DNA of 64,000 nucleotides from Flagellimonas sediminis (GTDB lineage: Bacteria > Bacteroidota > Bacteroidia > Flavobacteriales > Flavobacteriaceae). The position numbers were made by a program, and so were the translations under genes. Under the pieces are notes generated by a model, which was given only the letters and a program-made list of their open reading frames with translations, was not told the origin of the DNA and ran no database searches. The DNA lies in contig NZ_JAAAMI010000002.1 of NCBI RefSeq assembly GCF_010500845.1, forward strand, positions 434,001 through 498,000. The letters run 5' to 3'. Positions 17,693 through 25,993 of this stretch are shown in pieces (the stretch's first letter is position 1; the number at the start of each line of letters is the position of its first letter).

Positions 17693-20026
17693 TTATGCGT
17701 TATCCAGCACTTCCAATTTGGCGAAACGAAGAAGCAGTTTTTTGATGCCGCCATTATCAAAATGGATTTCCGCCTTTCTATCGTTTCCTGCACCTTCAAT
17801 GCTGAGCACCTTTCCCCTACCAAATCGGGTGTGGTTTACTAGGACACCTACTGCCAAGCCTGGGTCGACCGTATTGGTGTTCTCCGCGGGGGAGCCAAGA
17901 TCCGGTTTTAACTTTCTCAACTTTCTGAGCTGGTTCTCATTGGGACCTTGAACACTTGGAGGGGTCCCGTTAATCGGTTTAATTTGGCGTAGCTTGCTCT
18001 TGTCCACCTCTCCAAAGATATCGGCATTAATCATGGACTTGTATCGATACCCGTCATTGACGGGCACTAGATTGTCCACATACTTTTCATCGATCTCTTC
18101 CAAAAACCTACTAGGTTCAGCATCAATAAGTTTGCCCCATCGATATCTATTTTGGGTATACGTAAGATAGGCCTGCTTTTCTGCCCGGGTCAAAGCTACA
18201 TAGAACAACCTGCGCTCTTCTTCCAGTTCGCTGCGTGTGTTCATGCTCATGGCAGAAGGAAACAGATCCTCTTCCATGCCCACCACATATACGAACGGAA
18301 ATTCCAATCCCTTGGCCAAGTGAATGGTCATGAGGGCCACACGGTCGTCATCCCCTACCTCTTTGTCCATATCGGTGGCCAAGGCCACATCTTCCAAAAA
18401 CTCAGTAAGGCTGCCCGTGGCATCGGCCAATTCTTTCTGACCTTCCACAAAATCCTTTATGCCGTTCAAAAGTTCCTCAATGTTCTCCATACGGGCAATG
18501 CCTTCGGGAGTACCATCTTTTTTAAATTCTAGCAAGACCCCGGTCTTTTTGGCCACATGCTCCGCTAGGGTGAAAGCATTCGAACTTTCGTTCATGATCT
18601 GGAAGCTCTTGATCATCGTTACAAAATCTTCCAATTTTCGCTTGGTGCCAGCATTGATACTCAGGTTGAGCTTGTCCAAATGTTCCATCACCTCAAAAAT
18701 GGAACGGCCATACTGATTGGCGGCCACGATTAACTTGTCGATGGTACTCTGCCCAATGCCCCTTGCCGGAAAATTGATGACTCGCTTTAAGGCCTCCTCA
18801 TCTTTTGGGTTGATGACCATGCGCAGATAGGCCAGCACATCCTTGATTTCCTTTCTTTGATAGAAGGAAAGTCCACCATAAATACGATAGGGAATATCAC
18901 GCTTGCGCAAAGCATCCTCAATGGCCCTGGATTGCGAGTTGGTACGATACAGTACGGCAAAATCCCCGTTCTGCATCTGGTGTTGCATCTTGTTCTCAAA
19001 AATGGAACCCGCCACATATCTACCCTCTTCCGCATCGGTGGGGCTGCGGTGAATCTTGATCAGCCCGCCATCGTCATTGGAAGTCCAGACATTTTTTTCA
19101 AGCTGGTTTTTATTATTGGCGATGATGGAATTGGCCGCATTCACGATATTCTTGGTAGAGCGATAGTTCTGCTCCAAGCGGTACACGGCCACATCATCAT
19201 AATCCCTTTGAAAATTGAGGATATTGCTGATGTTCGCCCCTCGGAAGGAATAGATACTCTGGGCATCGTCCCCTACCACGCAGATGTTCTGATAACGGTC
19301 GCTCAACGCCTTTACGATCAAGTATTGGGAATGGTTGGTATCTTGGTACTCGTCCACCAAAATATAGCGGAACCTATCCTGGTACTTCATCAAAACTTCC
19401 GGGAAACGTGTTAAAAGTTCGTTTGTCCGAAGCAATAAGTCATCAAAATCCATAGCACCGGCCTTAAAACAACGATCTACATAATTTTGATAGATTTCGC
19501 CCATTCGTGGACGCTTGGCCATGGCATCCGCCTCTACCAACTCCGGGTTTTGAAAATAGGCCTTAACGGTGATCAAACTGTTCTTGTAGGATGATATGCG
19601 GTTTTGGATCTGCTTGTATTTATAAATATCCTTGTCAAGCCCCATTTCCTTGATGATGGAAGCGATCAACCGTTGGGAATCCTGCGTGTCATAAATGGTA
19701 AAATTGCTGGGGAAGCCCAATTTATCGCCATCAAAACGCAACAATTTGGCAAATACGGAGTGAAAGGTCCCCATCCAAAGATTCTTGGCCTCCGAATTCC
19801 CCACAATGGAGGCAATCCGCTTCTTCATTTCACGTGCCGCTTTGTTGGTAAAGGTCAAGGCCAAGATGTTAAAGGAGTCTACTCCCTGCTCCATCAAATG
19901 GGCTATACGGTAGGTCAATACACGGGTCTTTCCCGAGCCCGCTCCAGCAATTACCATCAATGGTCCATCCTTGTGCAGTACAGGGGCACGTTGCGCATCG
20001 TTCAATTCATCCAAAAAAGTACTCAA
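17693..20026 (-). CDS. UvrD/PcrA-type ATP-dependent DNA helicase
   Basis: A 777-residue superfamily 1A 3'-5' helicase for repair and replication-fork processing. Seen: Walker A GAGSGKT at 28-34, TFTNKAAREMK (motif Ia), Walker B VDEYQDTNH near 221, GDDAQSIYSFRGA, QNYRST (motif IV), IHLAKGLEFPFVYVVGMEE (motif V) and LFYVALTRAE (motif VI). The C-terminal ~60 residues (GVLVNHTRFGRGKVLSIEG) are a tudor-like domain that in PcrA/UvrD contacts RNA polymerase. The start is TTG at 20026, giving the conserved FLDELNDAQRAPV; no ATG is available before residue 24. Confidence 0.95.
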   Translation of the reverse strand: MSTFLDELNDAQRAPVLHKDGPLMVIAGAGSGKTRVLTYRIAHLMEQGVDSFNILALTFTNKAAREMKKRIASIVGNSEAKNLWMGTFHSVFAKLLRFDGDKLGFPSNFTIYDTQDSQRLIASIIKEMGLDKDIYKYKQIQNRISSYKNSLITVKAYFQNPELVEADAMAKRPRMGEIYQNYVDRCFKAGAMDFDDLLLRTNELLTRFPEVLMKYQDRFRYILVDEYQDTNHSQYLIVKALSDRYQNICVVGDDAQSIYSFRGANISNILNFQRDYDDVAVYRLEQNYRSTKNIVNAANSIIANNKNQLEKNVWTSNDDGGLIKIHRSPTDAEEGRYVAGSIFENKMQHQMQNGDFAVLYRTNSQSRAIEDALRKRDIPYRIYGGLSFYQRKEIKDVLAYLRMVINPKDEEALKRVINFPARGIGQSTIDKLIVAANQYGRSIFEVMEHLDKLNLSINAGTKRKLEDFVTMIKSFQIMNESSNAFTLAEHVAKKTGVLLEFKKDGTPEGIARMENIEELLNGIKDFVEGQKELADATGSLTEFLEDVALATDMDKEVGDDDRVALMTIHLAKGLEFPFVYVVGMEEDLFPSAMSMNTRSELEEERRLFYVALTRAEKQAYLTYTQNRYRWGKLIDAEPSRFLEEIDEKYVDNLVPVNDGYRYKSMINADIFGEVDKSKLRQIKPINGTPPSVQGPNENQLRKLRKLKPDLGSPAENTNTVDPGLAVGVLVNHTRFGRGKVLSIEGAGNDRKAEIHFDNGGIKKLLLRFAKLEVLDNA

Positions 20027-20166
20027 CAGGTCAAATCTTTAAAAAGTAGGGGTGAAATTAGCCAATAATGGACTGATGCTAAAATCATACTTTCAATTTT
20101 TATAAACACTGGCATCGAAAATCAATACATTTTTAAATATATTTAGGGCCTCAACTTATATTGCTG

Positions 20167-20706
20167 ATGAATTTTCACCATTTTCCCCTATTCCTCCTTT
20201 TTCTTTTTGGTTTTTTAGGAATTTCACAAGAGAAAAGTACTGGCCCTGTCATTGCTGATTATGGCCCGGTTTTCAAAATTGAAAACCCCGATTTTAAAAC
20301 CGACATGTCACAAGAATTCAAGGTAGTGTTCGATGTTATGGACAGCCCGGAATCCCATACTATGCTGAACCAGAAATTGGAAACGGCTGCCCGGTTCCTG
20401 AACCTTCACGCTCAAGCCGGCATACCTGTATCCCAATTAAAGGTTGCCGTGATCGTACACAACGCGGCTTCCAAGGACATCACCCATGATGAAGCCTACA
20501 AGGCTCGGTTTGGGGTTGCCAACCCAAATTCTGGTATGGTGCAAGCTTTGCTTGATGCCGGGGTCGAAATCATTTATTGTGGGCAATCTTCCATGGCAAG
20601 GAATTTTCCCAAGGAGGATTTGATTCCAGGGGTGAAAATTGCCCTTTCCGCCATGACCGCCAACATTCAATTGCAAAACCAAGGATACCGTCCAATTAAA
20701 TTATAA
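20167..20706 (+). CDS. DsrE family protein, exported
   Basis: A 179-residue protein with a hydrophobic signal sequence (NFHHFPLFLLFLFGFLGISQ), so probably periplasmic. The mature part resembles DsrE/DsrF-like sulfur-relay folds: VFDVMDSPE, LKVAVIVHNAASKDI, VQALLDAGVEIIYCGQS. One cysteine (in IIYCGQS) sits where DsrE proteins place their sulfur-carrying residue, which is compatible with a role in sulfur handling but does not prove it. The ATG at 20167 is preferred over the TTG at 20161. The amidohydrolase gene begins 6 bp later, so they are probably co-transcribed. Confidence 0.8.
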   Translation: MNFHHFPLFLLFLFGFLGISQEKSTGPVIADYGPVFKIENPDFKTDMSQEFKVVFDVMDSPESHTMLNQKLETAARFLNLHAQAGIPVSQLKVAVIVHNAASKDITHDEAYKARFGVANPNSGMVQALLDAGVEIIYCGQSSMARNFPKEDLIPGVKIALSAMTANIQLQNQGYRPIKL

Positions 20707-20712
20707 ACCAAC

Positions 20713-21999
20713 ATGATGAAGAACATTTTACCGCTTGCCCTTTTTTGTGCAAGCTTAACCATCTATGCCCAGCACGGGTTGGAAAAAGACATTGCCGCCG
20801 TTGAATCCAAGGTAATTGAATGGAGACGCGACATTCATGAACATCCTGAATTGAGTAACAGGGAGTTCCAAACAGCAGAAAAAATTGCAGCACACCTAAA
20901 ATCACTAGGCATTGAAGTGCAAACAGGTGTTGCCCATACCGGTGTGGTCGGGTTGTTAAAGGGAAAGAAACCAGGTAAAGTGGTTGCACTTCGTGCCGAT
21001 ATTGATGCCCTGCCCGTTATTGAACGAAACGATCTTCCTTTCAAATCCAATGTGAAATCCGAGTATTTGGGTCAGGAAGTTGGTGTAATGCACGCTTGTG
21101 GACACGATACCCACATCGCTATTTTGATGGGTGTTGCCGAAGTACTTTCCAAGAACACGGATAAAATCCGAGGCACCATAAAATTCATCTTCCAACCCGC
21201 GGAAGAGGGTGCTCCTCCCGGAGAGGAAGGTGGTGCCGAATTGATGGTAAAAGAAGGCGTACTGGATAACCCAAAGGTGGATGCCATTTACGGACTACAC
21301 ATTGGCTCTTACCTTCCTGTGGGGCAAATTGCCTATAAACCAGGAGGGGCTTTGGCCGCTGCACAACGTTTTGTGGTGACCATCAAAGGAAAACAAACAC
21401 ACGGTTCGGCTCCGTGGGCTGGAATCGACCCCATTTATGTGGCTTCCAAAATTGTAGATGGTTATCAATCGATCATCAGCCGTGAAATGGAATTGACCAA
21501 GGAAGCGGCCGTAATCACCGTGGGCAAGATCAGTGGTGGGGTTAGAAACAACATCATTCCTGAAAGTGCCGAGCTTGTAGGAACCATTCGAACTTTGGAT
21601 TACGATATGCAAAAACAGTTGAACCAACGTATGATCGAAATGGCACAGGATATCGCAAAAGCCTATCGCGCTGAAGCGACCGTGGAAATTGCCAAAGGCG
21701 TTCCAATCACCTATAATGATGTAGATCTCACCGAAAAGTCCCTACCCAGCCTACAACAAATGGCCGGTGCAGAAAATGTACACTTGATCAAAGCGGTGAC
21801 TGGAGCCGAGGACTTCTCTTTCTATCAAGAAAAAATTCCAGGTTTCTTTTTCATTTTGGGCGGAAAAGATCCAAATGCCGGGCCAGGGGAATATTACCCA
21901 CACCATACACCTGATTTCAAGATCGATGATAGTGGGTTGTTACTGGGTGTTAAGTCCATGACGGAAATTGCTTTGGATTATTTGGATAGAAGCAAATAA
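20713..21999 (+). CDS. M20D-family amidohydrolase, exported
   Basis: A 428-residue metal-dependent amidohydrolase of the IAA-amino acid hydrolase/carboxypeptidase group. It has a signal peptide ending TIYAQ (cleavage ~20-21), so it is periplasmic or secreted. Metal-site motifs are intact: MHACGHDTH near 126-134, QPAEEGAPPGEEGG (~160-175), GLHIGSYLPVG and, near the C-terminus, TGAEDFSFY. The dimerisation domain contains GSAPWAGIDPI. Likely substrates are N-acyl or peptide-linked amino acids, but these are not specified by sequence. It is tightly coupled to the upstream DsrE-like gene and followed by an 11-bp hairpin. Confidence 0.93.
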   Translation: MMKNILPLALFCASLTIYAQHGLEKDIAAVESKVIEWRRDIHEHPELSNREFQTAEKIAAHLKSLGIEVQTGVAHTGVVGLLKGKKPGKVVALRADIDALPVIERNDLPFKSNVKSEYLGQEVGVMHACGHDTHIAILMGVAEVLSKNTDKIRGTIKFIFQPAEEGAPPGEEGGAELMVKEGVLDNPKVDAIYGLHIGSYLPVGQIAYKPGGALAAAQRFVVTIKGKQTHGSAPWAGIDPIYVASKIVDGYQSIISREMELTKEAAVITVGKISGGVRNNIIPESAELVGTIRTLDYDMQKQLNQRMIEMAQDIAKAYRAEATVEIAKGVPITYNDVDLTEKSLPSLQQMAGAENVHLIKAVTGAEDFSFYQEKIPGFFFILGGKDPNAGPGEYYPHHTPDFKIDDSGLLLGVKSMTEIALDYLDRSK

Positions 22000-22023
22000 A
22001 ACCTAACTCAAAATTTAAATCGG

Positions 22024-22066
22024 GCCCCAATGTCTTCCTTTATTTGGAATTTGGACATTGGGGCTT
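22024..22066 (+). terminator. Hairpin after the amidohydrolase gene
   Basis: A perfect 11-bp inverted repeat (GCCCCAATGTC at 22024-22034, GACATTGGGGC at 22054-22064) encloses a 19-nt loop that can itself form a TTCC/GGAA mini-stem. The T-tract that follows is poor (TTGATATTTG). It is probably the transcription end of the DsrE-amidohydrolase pair, though an operator or RNA element is possible. Confidence 0.5.
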
Positions 22067-22096
22067 GATATTTGTAACGTACCTGAATTTTAAAAC

Positions 22097-23671
22097 ATGG
22101 ACCCAATTCTTGATTTTTTAGGCGACATCACATGGTGGGGCTGGATTCTCATCTTTCTTTTAATCGTTGCCATCCGCGATATCTTTTTCCAAAAAGCTCA
22201 TACCATCAGCCATAATTTTCCCATTGTGGGGCATTTGCGTTACTGGCTGGAAAGTATCGGACCGGAAATGCGCCAATATTTTGTGGCCAACAACCGTGAA
22301 GAGCTTCCTTTTAACCGAATTGAAAGAAGCTGGATCTACGCTTCTGCCAAAAAAGAAAACAATTACGAAGGATTTGGGACCGATCGCGACATTTACAAGC
22401 ACCAGCACATTTTTGTAAAGAATGCAATGATCGGGTATCAGGTTCCCGAACAGCACCCAAACATCAAAGACCCCTATTTTGTGCCCTGTGCCAAGGTCAT
22501 GGGCGCCTATAACAAACGGAAGAAACCATATCGCCCTGCATCCATCATCAATGTTTCAGCGATGAGTTTTGGATCTTTATCCGCCGCGGCCATTGAATCG
22601 CTCAACCAAGGCGTGGAAAAATGCCATGCCTACCATAATACGGGTGAAGGTGGACTTTCACCCTACCACAAAAAAGGTGGTGATGTCATATTTCATTTTG
22701 GCACTGGATATTTCGGGGTACGTAGCAAGGATGGTAATTTCTCCATGGAAAAAATGAAGATTTTGGTGGATGAAAACCCGTGCATCAAAGCCATTGAAAT
22801 CAAATTATCGCAAGGAGCCAAACCGGGCAAAGGTGGCGTGCTGCCTGGCTCCAAGATAACACATGAGCTGGCCGAGATTCGAGGTGTTGAGGTTGGAAAA
22901 GATGTCATCTCCCCTCCTACCCATAAAGCCTTCAAAAATATCTCAGAGCTCATGCAACTTATTGAGTCCATAGCCAATGAAACCGGATTGCCCGTGGGCA
23001 TTAAAGGAGCCATTGGTAAATTGGACCAATGGGAAGAACTCGCCGACCTGATGATCAAATCGGGAAAAGGACCTGATTTCATCACCATTGATGGTGGCGA
23101 GGGCGGAACTGGAGCAGCACCTCCTAGCTTTGCGGACCACGTTTCACTGCCATGGACCTATGGTTTCTCATCGGTTTACAAACTCTTTTTGGACCGTGGA
23201 TTAACCAACCGTATTGTATTTATTGGAAGTGGAAAGTTGGGATTTCCCGCCAAAGGGGCCATGGCCTTTGCCATGGGCGCGGATTGCATCAATGTGGCCA
23301 GGGAGGCCATGATGAGCATTGGTTGTATCCAAGCGCAGGTTTGCCACACCAACAGATGTCCTTCCGGTGTGGCAACACAGAACAAATGGCTGCAAAAAGG
23401 TATCAACGTGCCTCTGAAATCGGACAGGTTGGCCCAATATTTCAAGACGTATCGTAAAGAATTACTGGAGATTACGCATGCGGCCGGGTATGAGCATCCA
23501 TGCCAATTTCATATGGAAGACATTCAAGTAAATGTAGATGATGACTACCTTAGCAGTAATTTAAGGTCCGTGTTCAAATACCAAAAAGAAGAGGTGGATT
23601 TTACCTCCATGCAAAAACTTTATGATTGTGTTCACTTAGGCGGACGCCCATCATTGGAAAAAACATTATAA
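22097..23671 (+). CDS. FMN-binding glutamate synthase family protein (GltB central domain)
   Basis: A 524-residue protein equivalent to the FMN/[3Fe-4S] synthase domain of GltB without the glutaminase domain. An N-terminal membrane helix (about residues 14-32, WGWILIFLLIVAI) anchors it. The FMN/2-oxoglutarate barrel carries SAMSFGSLS, IEIKLSQGAKPGKGG and ITIDGGEGGTGAAP. The cluster motif is C410-x5-C416-x4-C421, followed by PSGVATQ as in glutamate synthase. Without a glutaminase domain it cannot use glutamine directly, so its ammonia source or true substrate is unknown. It stands alone between hairpin-flanked neighbours. Confidence 0.92.
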   Translation: MDPILDFLGDITWWGWILIFLLIVAIRDIFFQKAHTISHNFPIVGHLRYWLESIGPEMRQYFVANNREELPFNRIERSWIYASAKKENNYEGFGTDRDIYKHQHIFVKNAMIGYQVPEQHPNIKDPYFVPCAKVMGAYNKRKKPYRPASIINVSAMSFGSLSAAAIESLNQGVEKCHAYHNTGEGGLSPYHKKGGDVIFHFGTGYFGVRSKDGNFSMEKMKILVDENPCIKAIEIKLSQGAKPGKGGVLPGSKITHELAEIRGVEVGKDVISPPTHKAFKNISELMQLIESIANETGLPVGIKGAIGKLDQWEELADLMIKSGKGPDFITIDGGEGGTGAAPPSFADHVSLPWTYGFSSVYKLFLDRGLTNRIVFIGSGKLGFPAKGAMAFAMGADCINVAREAMMSIGCIQAQVCHTNRCPSGVATQNKWLQKGINVPLKSDRLAQYFKTYRKELLEITHAAGYEHPCQFHMEDIQVNVDDDYLSSNLRSVFKYQKEEVDFTSMQKLYDCVHLGGRPSLEKTL

Positions 23672-23708
23672 TTTAGCCCTGAATATTTTAACGAACAAGT
23701 CATTACTT

Positions 23709-24482
23709 ATGAGAAGACATTTACCCCTTATACTGTTCCTAAGCATAGCTACCACTGCGTTTTCCCAAAAGAAAAGCGACCTTATTGCGGAAATTGAAAG
23801 TTTGAAGACCAAAATTTCCGAGGTGGAACAAGATTTGGCCAAAGCCAAGCGCGAAATTTCATCGGCCAATGCCAAAGCGGAAACCTTGGATACTGAAAAT
23901 GCCGGACTTCGCGACGCCAATGCCACCCTATTGGGCAACTTGAGTAATTTCTCTGAACTATCCAAACAAAACTCGGAGAATGTGAACAAAGCCATGGCCG
24001 CACTTGCCCGCAAAGAAAAGCAACTTAGCGGTGTAAACGACATGATCTCCGCCAACGACTCCACGGCCATTGTATCCTTGACCCGCATAAAACAAACCTT
24101 GGGTGAAAATGCCAATGTAGCCGTAGGAGAAGGTGTAATTTCCATTTCGAACAGTTTGAACAATCTTTTCGGTTCTGACACTTCTTCCAAATTAACAGAG
24201 GAAGGCAAAGCATGGTTGGCCAATGTTTCCAAAGTGATCAAGGCGAACCCCAACTTCAAGGCAGAAGTAGAAGGATTGAACATGACAGGCGAATTTGGCC
24301 CAACTTATGACCAAGCTGCTGCTGTAGCCAAAGAATTGGTGGAAACCTTGGAAATCCCAGCAACACGTATTGCCATTACTGCCAAAGACGGTAATTTTAA
24401 AGAAGGCATCAACATAAAATTGCAGCCTGACTACAAAGGATTTTATGCCAAGGCCAAGGAAAGTGCCAAAGCGAGTCAATAA
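23709..24482 (+). CDS. Exported coiled-coil protein with degenerate OmpA-like domain
   Basis: A 257-residue exported protein with signal peptide MRRHLPLILFLSIATTAFSQ and no lipobox. Residues ~22-105 are a long coiled coil rich in Glu/Lys/Ala. The remaining part aligns by eye, segment for segment, with the OmpA lipoprotein at 12743: VAVGEGVISISNSLNNLFGS versus VSVEKGVVFVSISDKLLFRS, then KVIKANPNFKAEVEG versus KVVNNKPDFEFMVEG. The peptidoglycan-binding HTDN and KRA segments are replaced by LNMTG and QAAAVAKEL, so diaminopimelate binding is probably lost. I infer a diverged paralogue. Function unknown. Confidence 0.8.
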   Translation: MRRHLPLILFLSIATTAFSQKKSDLIAEIESLKTKISEVEQDLAKAKREISSANAKAETLDTENAGLRDANATLLGNLSNFSELSKQNSENVNKAMAALARKEKQLSGVNDMISANDSTAIVSLTRIKQTLGENANVAVGEGVISISNSLNNLFGSDTSSKLTEEGKAWLANVSKVIKANPNFKAEVEGLNMTGEFGPTYDQAAAVAKELVETLEIPATRIAITAKDGNFKEGINIKLQPDYKGFYAKAKESAKASQ

Positions 24483-24555
24483 CCCATTGGCTACACATAC
24501 TTTTTAGGATTTTGGTTCGTTCTTGGTAAAGTAAAATCAAAAACCAAACTATCCT

Positions 24556-25077
24556 ATGAGTGGAGATCAAATCCTTCAGCTATTTGCCTATTTAATGCCT
24601 GCAGTTGTAACCGGGGCGGTTGCCTTTTACTTTTTTAGATTGCATACCCGAAATGAAGATGGCAGACGCCGTTTTCTATTGCATAAAGATTCCCAAAAGG
24701 ATACGCTGCCCGTCCGTTTGCAAGCCTATGAGCGCATGGCCCTTTTCTTGGAACGAATCGCGTTGAACAGCCTTGTGGTAAGGGTGGCGCCAAAAACCAA
24801 AAGTAAAAGCGATTACGAGAACCTACTCATACAACAGATAGAAACGGAGTTTGAGCATAACCTATCCCAACAGATCTACATGACGGATGAATGCTGGAAC
24901 ATTATCAAAACGGCTAAAAATGCCACAATCCAGATCATTCGTAGTGCTGGTATGAGCCAAACGGATTCCCCGGACAAGTTGAGGGAAGACATCCTCAACC
25001 AAACCATGGAAAAGCAATCCCCTTCACAGACCGCTTTGGCGTTTGTAAAAAAAGAAGTGAGCGAACTTTGGGATTGA
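24556..25077 (+). CDS. Hypothetical protein with N-terminal membrane helix
   Basis: A 173-residue protein with one hydrophobic helix (about residues 6-28) followed by a basic stretch and a mostly helical soluble domain containing RLQAYERMALFLERIALNSLVVR and a C-terminal SQTALAFVKKEVSELW. I recall similar uncharacterised proteins in Flavobacteriia (possibly DUF7935) but cannot give a function. It is convergent with patatin, the two stops being one base apart. Confidence 0.75.
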   Translation: MSGDQILQLFAYLMPAVVTGAVAFYFFRLHTRNEDGRRRFLLHKDSQKDTLPVRLQAYERMALFLERIALNSLVVRVAPKTKSKSDYENLLIQQIETEFEHNLSQQIYMTDECWNIIKTAKNATIQIIRSAGMSQTDSPDKLREDILNQTMEKQSPSQTALAFVKKEVSELWD

Positions 25078-25078
25078 C

Positions 25079-25993
25079 CTATTCCTGCATTTCGGGACTG
25101 ATCGGACTGGTTTCCTCATTCTTGTTCTTGGCATAGAGGTAACCGCGTTTCCACCATAATGTCATTCGTTCTTTATTGAAAATCAACGAGTTGGTTGTTA
25201 AAACCGTGGGTGTGTAATAGAAATTGATGATGGCGTCCTTTTGGTTCGCTACCAATTTGCCAATACGTACATTTTGGTTTTCGATCCTGTCCAACATAAA
25301 ACTGAAAATGGTGGTAATCAGGTCGAACGGGTTTTTGGACGACATACGGTTCAAGTGGTTCACTTCGGTATGGAGTACCACCACATCCACCTCGGTTGCC
25401 CCACGCTGTAGGGCTTCCTCTATGGGTACCAGACTGCCCAAACCCCCATCGGCATACTCGCAGCCATTCTTTTTAACCAAACTCATAAAGGGCGTATAGT
25501 TGGAAGAAATCCAAATCCAATCACAAAACTCATCATAGGTACAATCATTGATGGACTTGTATTCCACTTGGTTTAGGGAAAGGTTGGAAACCGTGACCAC
25601 CACATCGGTGTCACTCTCCTTCAATTCTTCAAATTCCTCTATAGTAATGGAATCCCGAATCAATTTTCTGAGGTTCTCGCTTTCGCCAAAGGTCTTTTTA
25701 CCTCGGATAAAGTTTTTCACCACATTCCAGTGGTTGATGGCAATAATCTCTACCCCATGTTTTTTCTTGATGATGAAAGGACAGTTGTTAAAAATACTGT
25801 CTTGGTTCACCGAGGAATAGATTTCTTTGATCTTATCCAATTTGTTCAACGCCAGATGGGAAATCAAAAGACTCCCTGTGGACGTTCCCACAAAAAGGTC
25901 ATACTTATGTTGGGCTTCCTGGATCAGGAATTGGGCCACCCCACCTGCAAAAGCTCCTTTACTGCCCCCACCAGAAATGACCAATGCCCTCAT
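25079..25993 (-). CDS. Patatin-like phospholipase family protein
   Basis: A 304-residue Ser/Asp-dyad lipid acyl hydrolase. Seen: oxyanion loop GGGSKG (8-13), nucleophile elbow GTSTG (36-40, Ser38) and catalytic Asp182 in ADGG. No signal peptide is visible, so it is cytoplasmic or membrane-associated. It overlaps the M1 peptidase gene by 4 nt (ATGA), so the two are translationally coupled. The target lipid is not predictable from sequence. Confidence 0.93.
   Translation of the reverse strand: MRALVISGGGSKGAFAGGVAQFLIQEAQHKYDLFVGTSTGSLLISHLALNKLDKIKEIYSSVNQDSIFNNCPFIIKKKHGVEIIAINHWNVVKNFIRGKKTFGESENLRKLIRDSITIEEFEELKESDTDVVVTVSNLSLNQVEYKSINDCTYDEFCDWIWISSNYTPFMSLVKKNGCEYADGGLGSLVPIEEALQRGATEVDVVVLHTEVNHLNRMSSKNPFDLITTIFSFMLDRIENQNVRIGKLVANQKDAIINFYYTPTVLTTNSLIFNKERMTLWWKRGYLYAKNKNEETSPISPEMQE

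Noticed and set aside
18857..19414. 185-residue ORF antisense to the UvrD-like helicase gene
   Set aside because: It mirrors a strongly conserved helicase frame and has no family features.
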